From positions 22,963 to 86,962 of the forward strand of contig CACYME010000006.1 in the NCBI GenBank assembly GCA_902775475.1: DNA of 64,000 bases, given 5' to 3'. This DNA is from an uncultured Prevotellaceae bacterium (GTDB taxonomy: Bacteria; Bacteroidota; Bacteroidia; Bacteroidales; Bacteroidaceae). A model generated the notes under the pieces. The model worked only from the letters and a program-made list of their open reading frames with translations. It was not told the origin of the DNA and made no database searches. Below are positions 38,001-45,069 of the stretch, piece by piece (position 1 is the first letter of the stretch; each line of letters begins with the position of its first letter). Both the position numbers and the translations under genes were made by a program.

Positions 38001-41000
38001 TGGGATTGGAAGCCGTTGCCAGAGAAATGGCTCCTCCCATGTAATTGTTGTTTTCTTTAAGCTGGCATGTGTTATAGACTATGGTGTTGTTGTAGAATCG
38101 TCCCACGCAGAAGCCCACGCCGCCTGCCGAGCCATTGCTGTAGTTTTTGGCGAAGAGCGAGTTGAAGCAGGTGCCCTCGTACATGAACATGCCTCCGGCG
38201 AAAATTTGGTTCTGCGAATAGCTGGCTGTGTCGCGCTTGGCGGCCGTGTTGTCGAGCACGAAGCATCCCTCTACCGACGAGTTGGAGCCGTCGCAGAAGA
38301 TACCGCAGCCTTTCACTCGCCCACAGTAGGTCATATTGTTGACGATGATGCAGTTTTTCAGTCGTGCTCCCTCGTACATGTTCACGCCGGCTCCACCTCC
38401 ATGCGCCATAATTTCGTCGCTGAGGAAACCGTGACGGATGGTGAAGCCATCCCATTCCACGTCGCTGTATTCTACATAGTGCGAATCTTCTTCCTTTGTT
38501 CGGGTGGTTGAGGTGCGGCTGTTTTTCTTCACACGGTCGGTATGGCACAAATCATCGCCAAACTTGTTGTCTTTTACTAATGGGTCGCCCACTCTGCCGC
38601 CGCCATAGGTGGGGACAGTGACATCGGGCATGGTCAACACACGCTTGCGCAGGGTGGTGCGGTGGTTCTGGGGGGTGTAGTTTGTTTTAGTAGATAAAGA
38701 GGGTGATGATGTACTGGTTACAGTCCTGTTAGTATTAGAATTATCTAACACGTATGAGGGTTCCTCAAACATATTTATAATATGCAGATTCGCCATCAGC
38801 ACTTCCCTCCTGTTGGGATTATTGTTCAATGGAGGTAAGCTTCCTGTTTGTGGGTCGGGAGCTTTTGTACCAGGGGCAGCCATTATCCTTACTGTAAAGT
38901 CACCAGCAGTCTCCTGCACAGCGTCGAACGTATATCGTTTCAATTTATAGGGGGTTGATGGATTGGCGCAATAAATTGTTTGCGATGCACAGATGTTGCC
39001 GCTGGAATTGATAACATAGAATGTAATACCCGTATCTTCGTCGCCTGTGTCGTGACCTCCTCCTGTAGCCCTATAAAATGCAGCCAAATCAGCTTGAATC
39101 TTATAATGTCCGGCAGGAACATTCTTCATGGTTTGCCATACGCTCATTCCAATCATGCCACCACTCAATTCCATACCTCGCGGCACAACATCAATTACAT
39201 TTCCATTGTCATCGACTACATTTCTGTTTCCATCAAACCTAAAACTATTATAATCTACGTTGTTGGACCTATTTGCATAGATTAGCTCCCAACTATTATT
39301 ACCTCCGCCCTGATCACCAAAATATTGATATACGTACTTCTCTCCACTGGACCATGTCACACCACCTACGGTTATGCCACCATTAGGAGCGGTTTTATCC
39401 GTCTTATGCCGTTGAGCAAAAACATTTGTGTTGGGTGCAGCATAGAGCATATCGGGATAGCGCATGTATGTGGTGGTTTGCTCTTCATGATCTGCCCATC
39501 TATAATAATTTATGATGGAAACGTCTTCATCAATTGTTGTTTGGCTGTCTTCAACTATGGTTTCAGAAAGGTCATCGTCCCAGTATTTGACGGCCTCGGA
39601 GTTCAGTGTCTCGTTGTCCTGCTTCGGGTCTGTGTCTGATATTTGCAGTATGGTCTCGTAGTCCTCTGGCTCAAGGTTCTGTGCTGGCAACGACTTTGGA
39701 ATGTTCGTTACGGCCGACATCAGCGCCTGTCGCTCGGTGATGCCGGGTGCAGCACCGTTGTTGACGGGGAAGCTGCCGAGGACAGTGGTATTGTCGCGCA
39801 TGACGAAGCCCTTGTAGTCGGTGTATTTGCCGTTGGATACCCACACCTGCACCGAGTCCACGCCCTCTATGCGCTCGGTGCTCTCCTCGGGCAGGGCGTT
39901 GTAGGCTGCTGCCCGCTCCACGGCGTATTGCAACCCGCCCACATAACGCTCGTCGCGGTTGTTGTTGATCCAGCCGTTGGCGTTGCAGGCAGCAATGAAA
40001 GCAGCCAGATTAGCATAGTCGGCAGCGTTGTTCCAACCGGTTCCTTCGTGGTATGGGTTGGCGCGCCAGAAGGAGCGCGAGGCTCCCGAAATCTCGCCGT
40101 AGGGGAAGCGGGGGTCGTAGGCGTAGCCGGCGGTGAAGCCGCTAACGGTGCTTCCCTGCGAATTGATGGTGGATTCTGTTGTGACAGTGGGCGTTGAGCC
40201 GTCTTGCAGCGTCTCCGTCTCGCCGTCGCGTTCGCCGCCGCTGTAGACGTTTGTCTCCGTAATCCACGACTTGGTGACGGTGGTGGTGCTGGTTCCCCCC
40301 GTCTTCCTGTCGGTCATCCACACGCGTCCGAATCCTCCGCAGTATTTCTCGTCGGTGGTGAGCACGGGGTTGCCGTTGGCATCGAGGATGCGGTCGCAGG
40401 TGGGCTCGGCGTCGACGTAGTCGCCCGTGGCCAGTTCGGGTCCTGCGATGTTGTCAAGGCGGTAGACGGTGTTTCCGGCTATGGCGTTGCTCCATGACGA
40501 GCCGTCGCGCCGTCCTGCGCCGTCGGGTGTGACGTAGATGACCGTCCCTGCCTCTGGCAGCTTCACGTCCTCCACGGCTCCGGCGTCGGGTGCGCCGCCG
40601 TAGCTGCGGTCTTTCCATGCGGCGTCGTAGCTCATGGCGAGGGAGTTGACGCGGTAGGTGTCTTCACCCTGCGGCTGTAGCCAGTCGGAGGTGGCAGTCT
40701 CGGGGTTGGCGCCGTTGACAATGGGGTTCATGTTCAGCGGCTCGTAGCTGACGACGCCGCCATAGAGGGGCTTGTCGGTGTCCTCACTGTGGCCCACGTT
40801 GCGGCTGGGGTTGGTGAAGTAGGGGTAGTTAAGGGTCTTGAGATAGGCAGGACTGGTGCCATCAACATAGTTAGGGTTGGGCTTGCGGTCATCCTTCTTA
40901 GTGCGGGTGAGGATGTTGAAGCACTTCAGGTCGCTGGGCATGCCGCTGGGTTTCTGGGCGTCGTGGTCGAGGTAGATGTAGTTGCCGATGATGGAGGGCG

Positions 41001-43941
41001 ACCAGGCGCAGCTGACGGGGTTTTGGATGTCGGTGCGGTCGGGGATAATCTGCAGACCGTTGGAGAAGAGGATGCTGTTGTATATCTCTATCTGGTAGCG
41101 GTCGTTGTAGTCGGGGCAGTTGCCGGTGGCGTTGGGGCTGTACTCGTAGCCGCTGTAGTTGGGCGACTCGGTGGCCTTGAGGGCGTAGCCGCAGTTGTTG
41201 ACGATGTCGCAGTTGCGCAGCCACAGGTGGGCGTTGCCGCGGGCACGGACCACGGCGCCGTCGGTCTGGTGGGTCTCGAAGTAGTGGTTATCGCCCTGCA
41301 TGTCGCCGGCGGTGGAGTTACGAATGACGCAGTTGATGATGGTGAGCTCGGCGCGTGTGAGCGTGCCGTCGGCCTTGGGGTTGTTGCCGTTGACGTAGAC
41401 GGCGGCGCCCTCGGGGGCGGAGCAGTTGGAGAAGACGCAGTTGCGGATGAGGTTGCCCTTCATGTCGATGCGCTCTGTCTGGGGCCGCGAGGTGTTGTTG
41501 ATGATGAGGCCTCCGCCGTAGCGCACGTCCTCGGAGGAGTAGGTGTGCGTGGTGCCGAGGTTGGCGTTGCCGGAGTAGAGGCGGAATCCGTCGATGATGA
41601 CGTTGTGCTGGTTGATGATGGCGAAGACGTGGGCGCCGTTGTTCATGTAGGTGCTGTTGAGCACGTTGGCGCTGACGCGGGTGGCCGTCTGGCGCTGGTT
41701 GCGTCCGGAGGTGTCGGTGTCGGCGTTGGTGGTGGGGAAGGAGCCGTAGAGGCGCATGTTGCTCACGGGGCGCAGGGCGGCGGTGCGCGCCTGGGTGCCG
41801 AGGTAGCTGCCGGTGCCGGCGGTGTTGATGGAGCCTTCCTTGACGAGTATCTGCACGTGGCGGTACTGCTGGCCGTCGAACTCGTAGTAGGTGCTGGCCT
41901 CGTCGCCGCCCTCGTGGAGGTGCTTCTTGAAGTAGATGATGGCGTCGGGCACGTTGCTGGCGGGGTAGGTCCACGACATGCCCACCTCGTTGCCGTCGAC
42001 GTTGTCGTCCCATCCGGTGCCGCTGTCGTCGTTCAGCTGGCCCACGACCTTTCGCTGCGGGTCGACGAAGAGGGTGGGTATGGCGTCGCTCTCGCCGCTT
42101 TCGAGCGAGGGCACGAGTGCGTGCTGGAAGTCGCGGGTGGTGTGGGCCAGTGCGCCGCAGGAGCTGATGGCCTCGAAGTGTCGGCCCACGACGTCGACAT
42201 CGGTGTGGGCGTGGAGCACGCTGCTGCTCACGCCCTGGATGGCGTCGGTCACCTGGACGGACTTCAGGCGCAGGGCCGAGGTGGAGAGGGGATGCCAGTT
42301 GTAGACGCGCTGGTAGGGCTGGCCGGGCGCGGTGGCGGTGGGGTCGATGACGCCGTCGTCGCCATACTGTATGCCGGCGGCGCTCTCGCTGGCGCCCCAC
42401 TGCTCAGAGGGCTGACGGAAGACGGGGAAGTTGCCGGTGGAGCCGCCCGGCTCGGGGGTGTTGGCCGAGGCGAGGGAGACGACGGCCTGCTTCGTGGCCG
42501 ACGACCAGTCGGTGATGTCGTGCTGAGAGAAGGCGCTGTGGTAGACGGAGATGACGTCGGTGGCCTTGGCGTTGCCCTCCTTGAAGGAGGCGAACTGCAC
42601 GTTGTTGTTCACGGGCGAGCTGTTGCCCCATGCCACGGTGTTGTAGATGGTGCCTCGGGTGCGCACGTAGATGCCTCCGGTACGTCCGTGGCGACGGCCG
42701 TAGTAGACGACGTCGGGACCTATGCAGGCATTGTTGACCACGGTGCAGTGGTTGAGCGTGCCGCCCTGGTCAAGGTAGACTCCGCCGGCCTCGGCGGCAG
42801 CGGTGCAGTTGGCAATGACGGTGGCCACGCAGAAGGGGCTGTACTGCGAGACTTCTGCGGGGTGGGTGGGGTCCTGGGCGATTGCCGACGCCTTGGGGTA
42901 GTCGTAGGCGTCGCCGTTGGCGCGGCAGATGGCCACGCCGGCACCGATACGCGCTGCGCTCTGCAGGATGTAGCTGTGCTGCACGCTGCCGTCGTAGTCT
43001 ATACAGACGGCTCCTCCGTAGCCCTGCACCACGCCCACGCCGGCGGACTGGCAGGTGTGGACGTAGCAGCGCTCGACGGTGCCGCCGCCGTCGAGGTAAA
43101 CGCCGCCACCGCGCTGGGAGGCGGAACAGCGCTCGACGATGCAGTTGCGCAGCAGGGCGTTGCGCACCATGTAGACGCCGCCGCCGAAGCCGGTGTGGTC
43201 GTGGCCGCTGGTGACGGTGCTGCTGGCGTTGCCCTCGCAGATGGTGAAGCCGTCGACGCAGGCCTCGCGGGCCAGGCCCTTGTAGTGGCCGGGATGGGTG
43301 GCGTCGTCGATGGTGCCGTTGGTGCCGAACCATACGACGTGGTAGCTGTTCAGCGGGAAGGAGGTGGTGTAGCGCCCGCGGGAGGTGTCGTAGGTGAAGG
43401 TGGAGGCGATGACGGAGTGGTTGCCCGAGAGTACGGTCTTGTACTTCAGGTTCCATCGGCGCACGGCGTGCTCGATGTCGTCCTGCTCGATGAGCTGCTC
43501 GTCGGCTCCGAGTGTGCGGTCGTTGGTCATGATGCGCTTGTAGGGCAGTGTCTCCACCCCTTTGCCGTCGTCGGGAGTCTCGTCGCCCTTGAAGCCGCCG
43601 AAGACGTAGATGCGCTCGTAGATGCGGAATGAGGTGTTGAACGACGAGCCGTCGGCATCGTCGGTGGCGCGGCGGGTGGGCACGTACTTGATGCCCTCGC
43701 CCTCGGCTCCGGCCACGAAGACGTAGCCCACGGCGTCGGCCTGCAGGCGTATCTCCTCGTAGAGGTCGTCGATGGCGTTCTGCAGGTTGCTCTTCGCCGT
43801 CTCCCACGACAGTCCGTCGTTGGCGTAGGCGCCCTCCGCGCCGTTGACGTAGCGGAAGTGGTAGTCGGTGGCGGCGCGGCCCTCCGTGGCCCATGCCGCC
43901 AGCGCGATCAGTACTATTATCAGCAGTCTATGTAGCTTCAT
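29080..43941 (-). CDS. giant (4953-residue) beta-helix surface protein with T9SS-like C-terminus
   Basis: A signal peptide (about 1-23) is followed by about seven modules beginning near residues 27, 620, 1133, 2162, 2705, 3520 and 4068. Most open with a phrase like YVS.DGS...DGTSWE.A...LQ.AID and close with IDIGAYEY-like text. Inside are parallel beta-helix rungs (GGGIY...N.IV..N.A..GG), as in polymorphic outer-membrane proteins and adhesins. A jelly-roll-like insert lies near 1540-1740. Residues about 4410-4870 are not beta-helix. The end, VSIYNAAGVLVYSGTVANL...GIYIVKRR, resembles a T9SS type A sorting domain. It is the last gene of a fimbrial operon, 27 bp after a lipoprotein gene, and may be a T9SS-exported stalk or tip adhesin. 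Ligand unknown. Confidence 0.85.
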   Translation of the reverse strand: MKLHRLLIIVLIALAAWATEGRAATDYHFRYVNGAEGAYANDGLSWETAKSNLQNAIDDLYEEIRLQADAVGYVFVAGAEGEGIKYVPTRRATDDADGSSFNTSFRIYERIYVFGGFKGDETPDDGKGVETLPYKRIMTNDRTLGADEQLIEQDDIEHAVRRWNLKYKTVLSGNHSVIASTFTYDTSRGRYTTSFPLNSYHVVWFGTNGTIDDATHPGHYKGLAREACVDGFTICEGNASSTVTSGHDHTGFGGGVYMVRNALLRNCIVERCSASQRGGGVYLDGGGTVERCYVHTCQSAGVGVVQGYGGAVCIDYDGSVQHSYILQSAARIGAGVAICRANGDAYDYPKASAIAQDPTHPAEVSQYSPFCVATVIANCTAAAEAGGVYLDQGGTLNHCTVVNNACIGPDVVYYGRRHGRTGGIYVRTRGTIYNTVAWGNSSPVNNNVQFASFKEGNAKATDVISVYHSAFSQHDITDWSSATKQAVVSLASANTPEPGGSTGNFPVFRQPSEQWGASESAAGIQYGDDGVIDPTATAPGQPYQRVYNWHPLSTSALRLKSVQVTDAIQGVSSSVLHAHTDVDVVGRHFEAISSCGALAHTTRDFQHALVPSLESGESDAIPTLFVDPQRKVVGQLNDDSGTGWDDNVDGNEVGMSWTYPASNVPDAIIYFKKHLHEGGDEASTYYEFDGQQYRHVQILVKEGSINTAGTGSYLGTQARTAALRPVSNMRLYGSFPTTNADTDTSGRNQRQTATRVSANVLNSTYMNNGAHVFAIINQHNVIIDGFRLYSGNANLGTTHTYSSEDVRYGGGLIINNTSRPQTERIDMKGNLIRNCVFSNCSAPEGAAVYVNGNNPKADGTLTRAELTIINCVIRNSTAGDMQGDNHYFETHQTDGAVVRARGNAHLWLRNCDIVNNCGYALKATESPNYSGYEYSPNATGNCPDYNDRYQIEIYNSILFSNGLQIIPDRTDIQNPVSCAWSPSIIGNYIYLDHDAQKPSGMPSDLKCFNILTRTKKDDRKPNPNYVDGTSPAYLKTLNYPYFTNPSRNVGHSEDTDKPLYGGVVSYEPLNMNPIVNGANPETATSDWLQPQGEDTYRVNSLAMSYDAAWKDRSYGGAPDAGAVEDVKLPEAGTVIYVTPDGAGRRDGSSWSNAIAGNTVYRLDNIAGPELATGDYVDAEPTCDRILDANGNPVLTTDEKYCGGFGRVWMTDRKTGGTSTTTVTKSWITETNVYSGGERDGETETLQDGSTPTVTTESTINSQGSTVSGFTAGYAYDPRFPYGEISGASRSFWRANPYHEGTGWNNAADYANLAAFIAACNANGWINNNRDERYVGGLQYAVERAAAYNALPEESTERIEGVDSVQVWVSNGKYTDYKGFVMRDNTTVLGSFPVNNGAAPGITERQALMSAVTNIPKSLPAQNLEPEDYETILQISDTDPKQDNETLNSEAVKYWDDDLSETIVEDSQTTIDEDVSIINYYRWADHEEQTTTYMRYPDMLYAAPNTNVFAQRHKTDKTAPNGGITVGGVTWSSGEKYVYQYFGDQGGGNNSWELIYANRSNNVDYNSFRFDGNRNVVDDNGNVIDVVPRGMELSGGMIGMSVWQTMKNVPAGHYKIQADLAAFYRATGGGHDTGDEDTGITFYVINSSGNICASQTIYCANPSTPYKLKRYTFDAVQETAGDFTVRIMAAPGTKAPDPQTGSLPPLNNNPNRREVLMANLHIINMFEEPSYVLDNSNTNRTVTSTSSPSLSTKTNYTPQNHRTTLRKRVLTMPDVTVPTYGGGRVGDPLVKDNKFGDDLCHTDRVKKNSRTSTTRTKEEDSHYVEYSDVEWDGFTIRHGFLSDEIMAHGGGAGVNMYEGARLKNCIIVNNMTYCGRVKGCGIFCDGSNSSVEGCFVLDNTAAKRDTASYSQNQIFAGGMFMYEGTCFNSLFAKNYSNGSAGGVGFCVGRFYNNTIVYNTCQLKENNNYMGGAISLATASNPNLFIANTIIYGNNGIAIRDRNTNVNNVNPFIHCYIQSEIAQPYNATLKNVNNWSESNTGNYGVGNTFLNGVPATAENSPFDADLLGIGTASLHNDFRLSGEKAICVNMGTEDFTGNLFTVLRHKGKNETQINSSFLYQSVAAAVLPDNDVAYADRVQDCEIDIGAYEYDGTKDIEPDLSEEGKAIFYVSQNGGGGLATASTPEDAACAVKLQKVLDAAGRWKYAASYYGNTDAYDPADNPDYKHNWTNFTEELLTAELNLAAVKNGEITAGQSLAADVVQERLAGLKDRTVIVKLAGDYTDVKTGFAYAPTRTTVTNPEQEENLLEYSFIVPRGVQVWGGYTENKVPQRDADGNIIDGQTWPAFSDQSRDVLAYPTRLSGVVVNEETGTVGNVFRVVTFTENLFTTKEKLIVYGEDENQLTGQLHDYADDTDSPNREGNRAVLDGLFIQDGHASGNDESSRRGAGALVTGYAHIRNCIVENNEAADTGGGLYLEPCALVSGTIVKDNTAQTGGGIYVEEPTTDGGTSITTDNTTFAHIYTTTVVGNYASSTAGGLWFATNLRASSSVFWKNTANDLNNVAGSFTTATNITGEDPTAARYPFVYCGVESQRISGVNNVMLPTDEDQGVRWSHTDWWELYRWHRYHSGSATRSDSLYYYPITMSSVLARGGMTYAAWENARHVYPTLELADMAGLQRMEQTEADYLTVSGVQRVAKDNAFIEMGARVLNKTFEVVVDPKCIMTRLFVTTTEVLPSAEAYALQENTNDDDDSRMYRQMGSCYANPFHRLGDAFEYIMKVRKGNDPVHDKITIDGEETTMGEYYRDKRFEVFVSRGTFYPFRNAYGQQGEARTNTFVVPEGVTVVGGVDNDKSKRHWYCQAGYGQPTGDVADLNIATSSGRTIHLDGATTQFIRDDRLRQDRNGNSVQEPWEMYHQTVLSGNAVNMDEKTNVYHVITCYSDEEQVGLLPHRYDSNGSELSELDPDDTYTQPELLENLHQESIESKDSRTIILDGLMIQEAHANFIGDRDIEAEGEEPTGIQKATQLTYFRGGGILVDGNWNHTFTENGTMAEVLGVAKRDIPLMVVNCQFQNNMAGNGGAIYTNGTLYAVGSRFTQNYSCGPTSENDQRFIPWTAGGAIATNYECSLWNCLFDNNEARRGQDEGVDYPISSELTNRLMSEYGVNYTNSDACQGSGGVVSASATSVVRVLNCDMVKNKAVQYPAIYNHIDNGVRTADAAAIAQYGPGRHYAVNTIFWGNEATGSQVVMLDGSSAGTHRQPYHVANFGEEDDEMLYFCAYEDGSAVAATTPQPNITEGMLPTEVAAEVAAAQQQRDRAKMSHLISTDTSVYPDDDIDVIKYGYLDKAAVFGINPATGKPYNHNQIVSSTNSASDGPNFVLPTAIAGIDGYLENADWLVTRLNALIDNGWSYLKQGVRKKSENSTTLLTNFLDSSDNRLDNAGNDDELSGAGFYSVFSKSFYHRFGDLGFHDLLPIADEKYMEYRRSGRSKMQNMMRISTYPRINEENVFIDIGIYEYQYVQLSALGDEVDVIWVGPETGLGNNGSTAALATSDLQGAIETLLLSRNGHDKMIKLKEGTYSPMRLTTNNKQTFFINIPTRSDGVTMPGGDSDRRLGIKSLTIRGGYSLMALDNANDGESDRDVEQHPTVISMRRYSSNTDDQLDHLFVIENAEQTLSYGNFLSDDGSSPPQFTGQAVPIIFDGITFTNAYAQNKDEKGGAALLYDEQYRSTADGLIKTNNLLQKPVDLGEDGAPAPGGAEYHKLIIRDCIFKGNGVEDANVPAVSIREGGGQALVVNSLFHSNNGAPLDAVNTQVVNSTFALNEGHLKLSDVTEEYKGEDGVTVVSSESFPSQLHNSIIWKDNQASGGSGSTQFDVPASLFTGSASTSRMTYNTITGYANTDESADNHNVKLDDANNNVMLGPNFVNPLETFADEATADERQSQRMARDFHINPSARIINRGNTAKYQELVPYYPTYPKYASNPAVEGPTDDVTVSTPYAHFRNVYEDDEHTEVVSQYWFHTVQRGHRLSASQFSESILKGTDANNHTETELSGVQRVKGTRVERGAYESTAAVERVLYVSIDGSDSNDGTSWEKAYSLDRLQTAIDVASIYSMTSGTTPLERAYVFVKGAESAANGGKPVNIRDGVSVFGGLRMGFGSEAIRDRELDTESNQYTMYSDQEVARYVRQVQAGRDGVASKGTNSSTIVGLSSDNDATPEVGFQLDGFWLNAGSTDATPFVVDKPLTVLNNNVITGNTVSTEGQPVLDMQQGLLYNSLFFGNSTGSDATPVVSIGTGAYMLNCTVVGSEGQTLIGGAGNPAHVKNTISVGEPTAARAPMFAPYQRPEARGGNTAYSLADAPTLTTWQPYWYQLHEQSTQIDAGEESAAVNAWLPAGLRPFVDFGHDRDVLGNPRRLSTSVDNGCFETWRVSGDRYATNQTNIAAKGETGFYQSYTNDYGGHRYPHDGSVVYLGEESSLVLQMTGNGILRPGYLLAQSGASLYGQGYHIQLPYVAAEKALSPEAPALASLPFDYGLQHAYSVSYDGGDGSISQVPERSNFDAQHYDGEQRSQWRYHFHENESECWADALAADATMQACDGWLATYKGSAGQKVRFTAWSSDGYVYEEDGTAKTITLTQYDDRTSTAGGADFTKQENMGWNLKGLPWLVSTYQTSPQADGTYQMQVPHVVYSTLDGTADARYGQFYTAQSWADGATLSLSNAFFTQTAAIGPEETVTFKLPVYSGSTVAPARQQVGIAALDDATRGDDALVFADVVDVYPQTDADAAMPYRPGSDGIKWMALNHSLPQLYVTTAGGTRLALATQAPTATEIPLGVRLPRAGRYVIALPSADAYADQEAVWLIDHEAGTATNLLTTGYTLTAGEGGDIVSRLALMFGRHPEANLSSTSWSVLKVAARGGRLPLTGVSDDDSVSIYNAAGVLVYSGTVANLHSATLIDGIYIVKRR

Positions 43942-43968
43942 ATCTCGGTGTTCGTAGTGTCTTTTCCT

Positions 43969-45069
43969 TTACTGCACGTCGATGGTCATCCCGGGGGAGC
44001 CGGCGGTGGGAATGTCGGTGGTGAAGTTCACCTGTCCGCGCAGCCAGGGCACGAAGATCAGCATGTCAGGGTGCAGTGCCTTCTGCGCAGCCAGGTCGTT
44101 GCGGTAGGTGACGGTGTAGCCGTAGCCGGCGGTATGCTGGTTGTTGGTGCGGAAGCGAACGCTGACGTCCATCTTCCCCTCGCCGTTGACATGTCCTGCG
44201 GGGTACTGCCAGGGTATGACGTAGAAGGGGTGCCGTCCCAGCCACTGCGTGCCGGGGTCGGTGGCGAAGTAGCTGTCGTAGTGGGTGCCGTCGTCGTCGG
44301 TGGTCCACTCGTTCTCGGTGGGTCGGAAGAGGTAGCACGCGCGCTGCTTCAACCCTGTGGCGGCAACCTGGGTGATGCGGTTGCCGGGCTGCACGCCGTC
44401 GGCGACGTTCCAGATGACGTCCACCTTTGCCGCCACGTGGTAGAGCATGAGGTCCACGCTGGGCACCTTGCTGGCGAAGTTGGCGATGGTGCCGTAGTAC
44501 TTCGTGCCGGTGCCAAGGTAGTTGTAGGGTGTGCTGTAGAGGTCGCCGAGGTGCTGCTGCAGCTCTGTGGTAGAGACGTCGAAGGTGAGGTCTTTCACCT
44601 CCTGCTCGGTCGTGGGGCTGTCGTTGCTGACGGTGAGCGGCGCGTAGGACACGGCGGCGTAGACGCGTCCGTTGTAGCGCGTCTCGGGGATGGAGATGGA
44701 TAGGTTGCCGGTGTAGCGCCACACCTCGTCGTCCTCGGCCCTGAGGCTTCCGCTGTAGGTCTCCTTCACCCATTTCTCGGGTGTGAGCACGTAGTTGTAC
44801 TTCTCCACGATGTCGGTGCCTGTGCCGTCGGTGCTCAGGTTGTAGATGAGGTATAGGTAGACGAGCCTTGGCAACATGAGGCTGGTGGAGAGACCCGGGT
44901 CGCCGGGGGCTCGGGTGAGGGCGTCGCTGGCGGGTATGGTGATGCTGATGGGCATGTCGATGCGCTGCGGCTGCGGCTCTGGCGCGTCGATGGGGTCGCC
45001 GCTGACGCAGGCGGCGAGCAGCAGCGTCATCGCGCACGCGCGTATATATAATAAGGTGTCAGACCTCAT
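43969..45069 (-). CDS. fimbrial-operon accessory lipoprotein
   Basis: The 366-residue protein has a lipoprotein signal ending LLLAAC (cysteine about residue 21). The rest is beta-rich with no motif I can assign. Its position after the FimB/Mfa2-like gene (11-nt overlap) and before the giant gene matches minor or tip-subunit lipoproteins (Mfa3/Mfa4-like) in Bacteroidales fimbrial loci. That role is inference from context. The first ATG (45069) overlaps the previous stop; a shorter start at MTLLLAAC would leave too little signal peptide. Confidence 0.6.
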   Translation of the reverse strand: MRSDTLLYIRACAMTLLLAACVSGDPIDAPEPQPQRIDMPISITIPASDALTRAPGDPGLSTSLMLPRLVYLYLIYNLSTDGTGTDIVEKYNYVLTPEKWVKETYSGSLRAEDDEVWRYTGNLSISIPETRYNGRVYAAVSYAPLTVSNDSPTTEQEVKDLTFDVSTTELQQHLGDLYSTPYNYLGTGTKYYGTIANFASKVPSVDLMLYHVAAKVDVIWNVADGVQPGNRITQVAATGLKQRACYLFRPTENEWTTDDDGTHYDSYFATDPGTQWLGRHPFYVIPWQYPAGHVNGEGKMDVSVRFRTNNQHTAGYGYTVTYRNDLAAQKALHPDMLIFVPWLRGQVNFTTDIPTAGSPGMTIDVQ

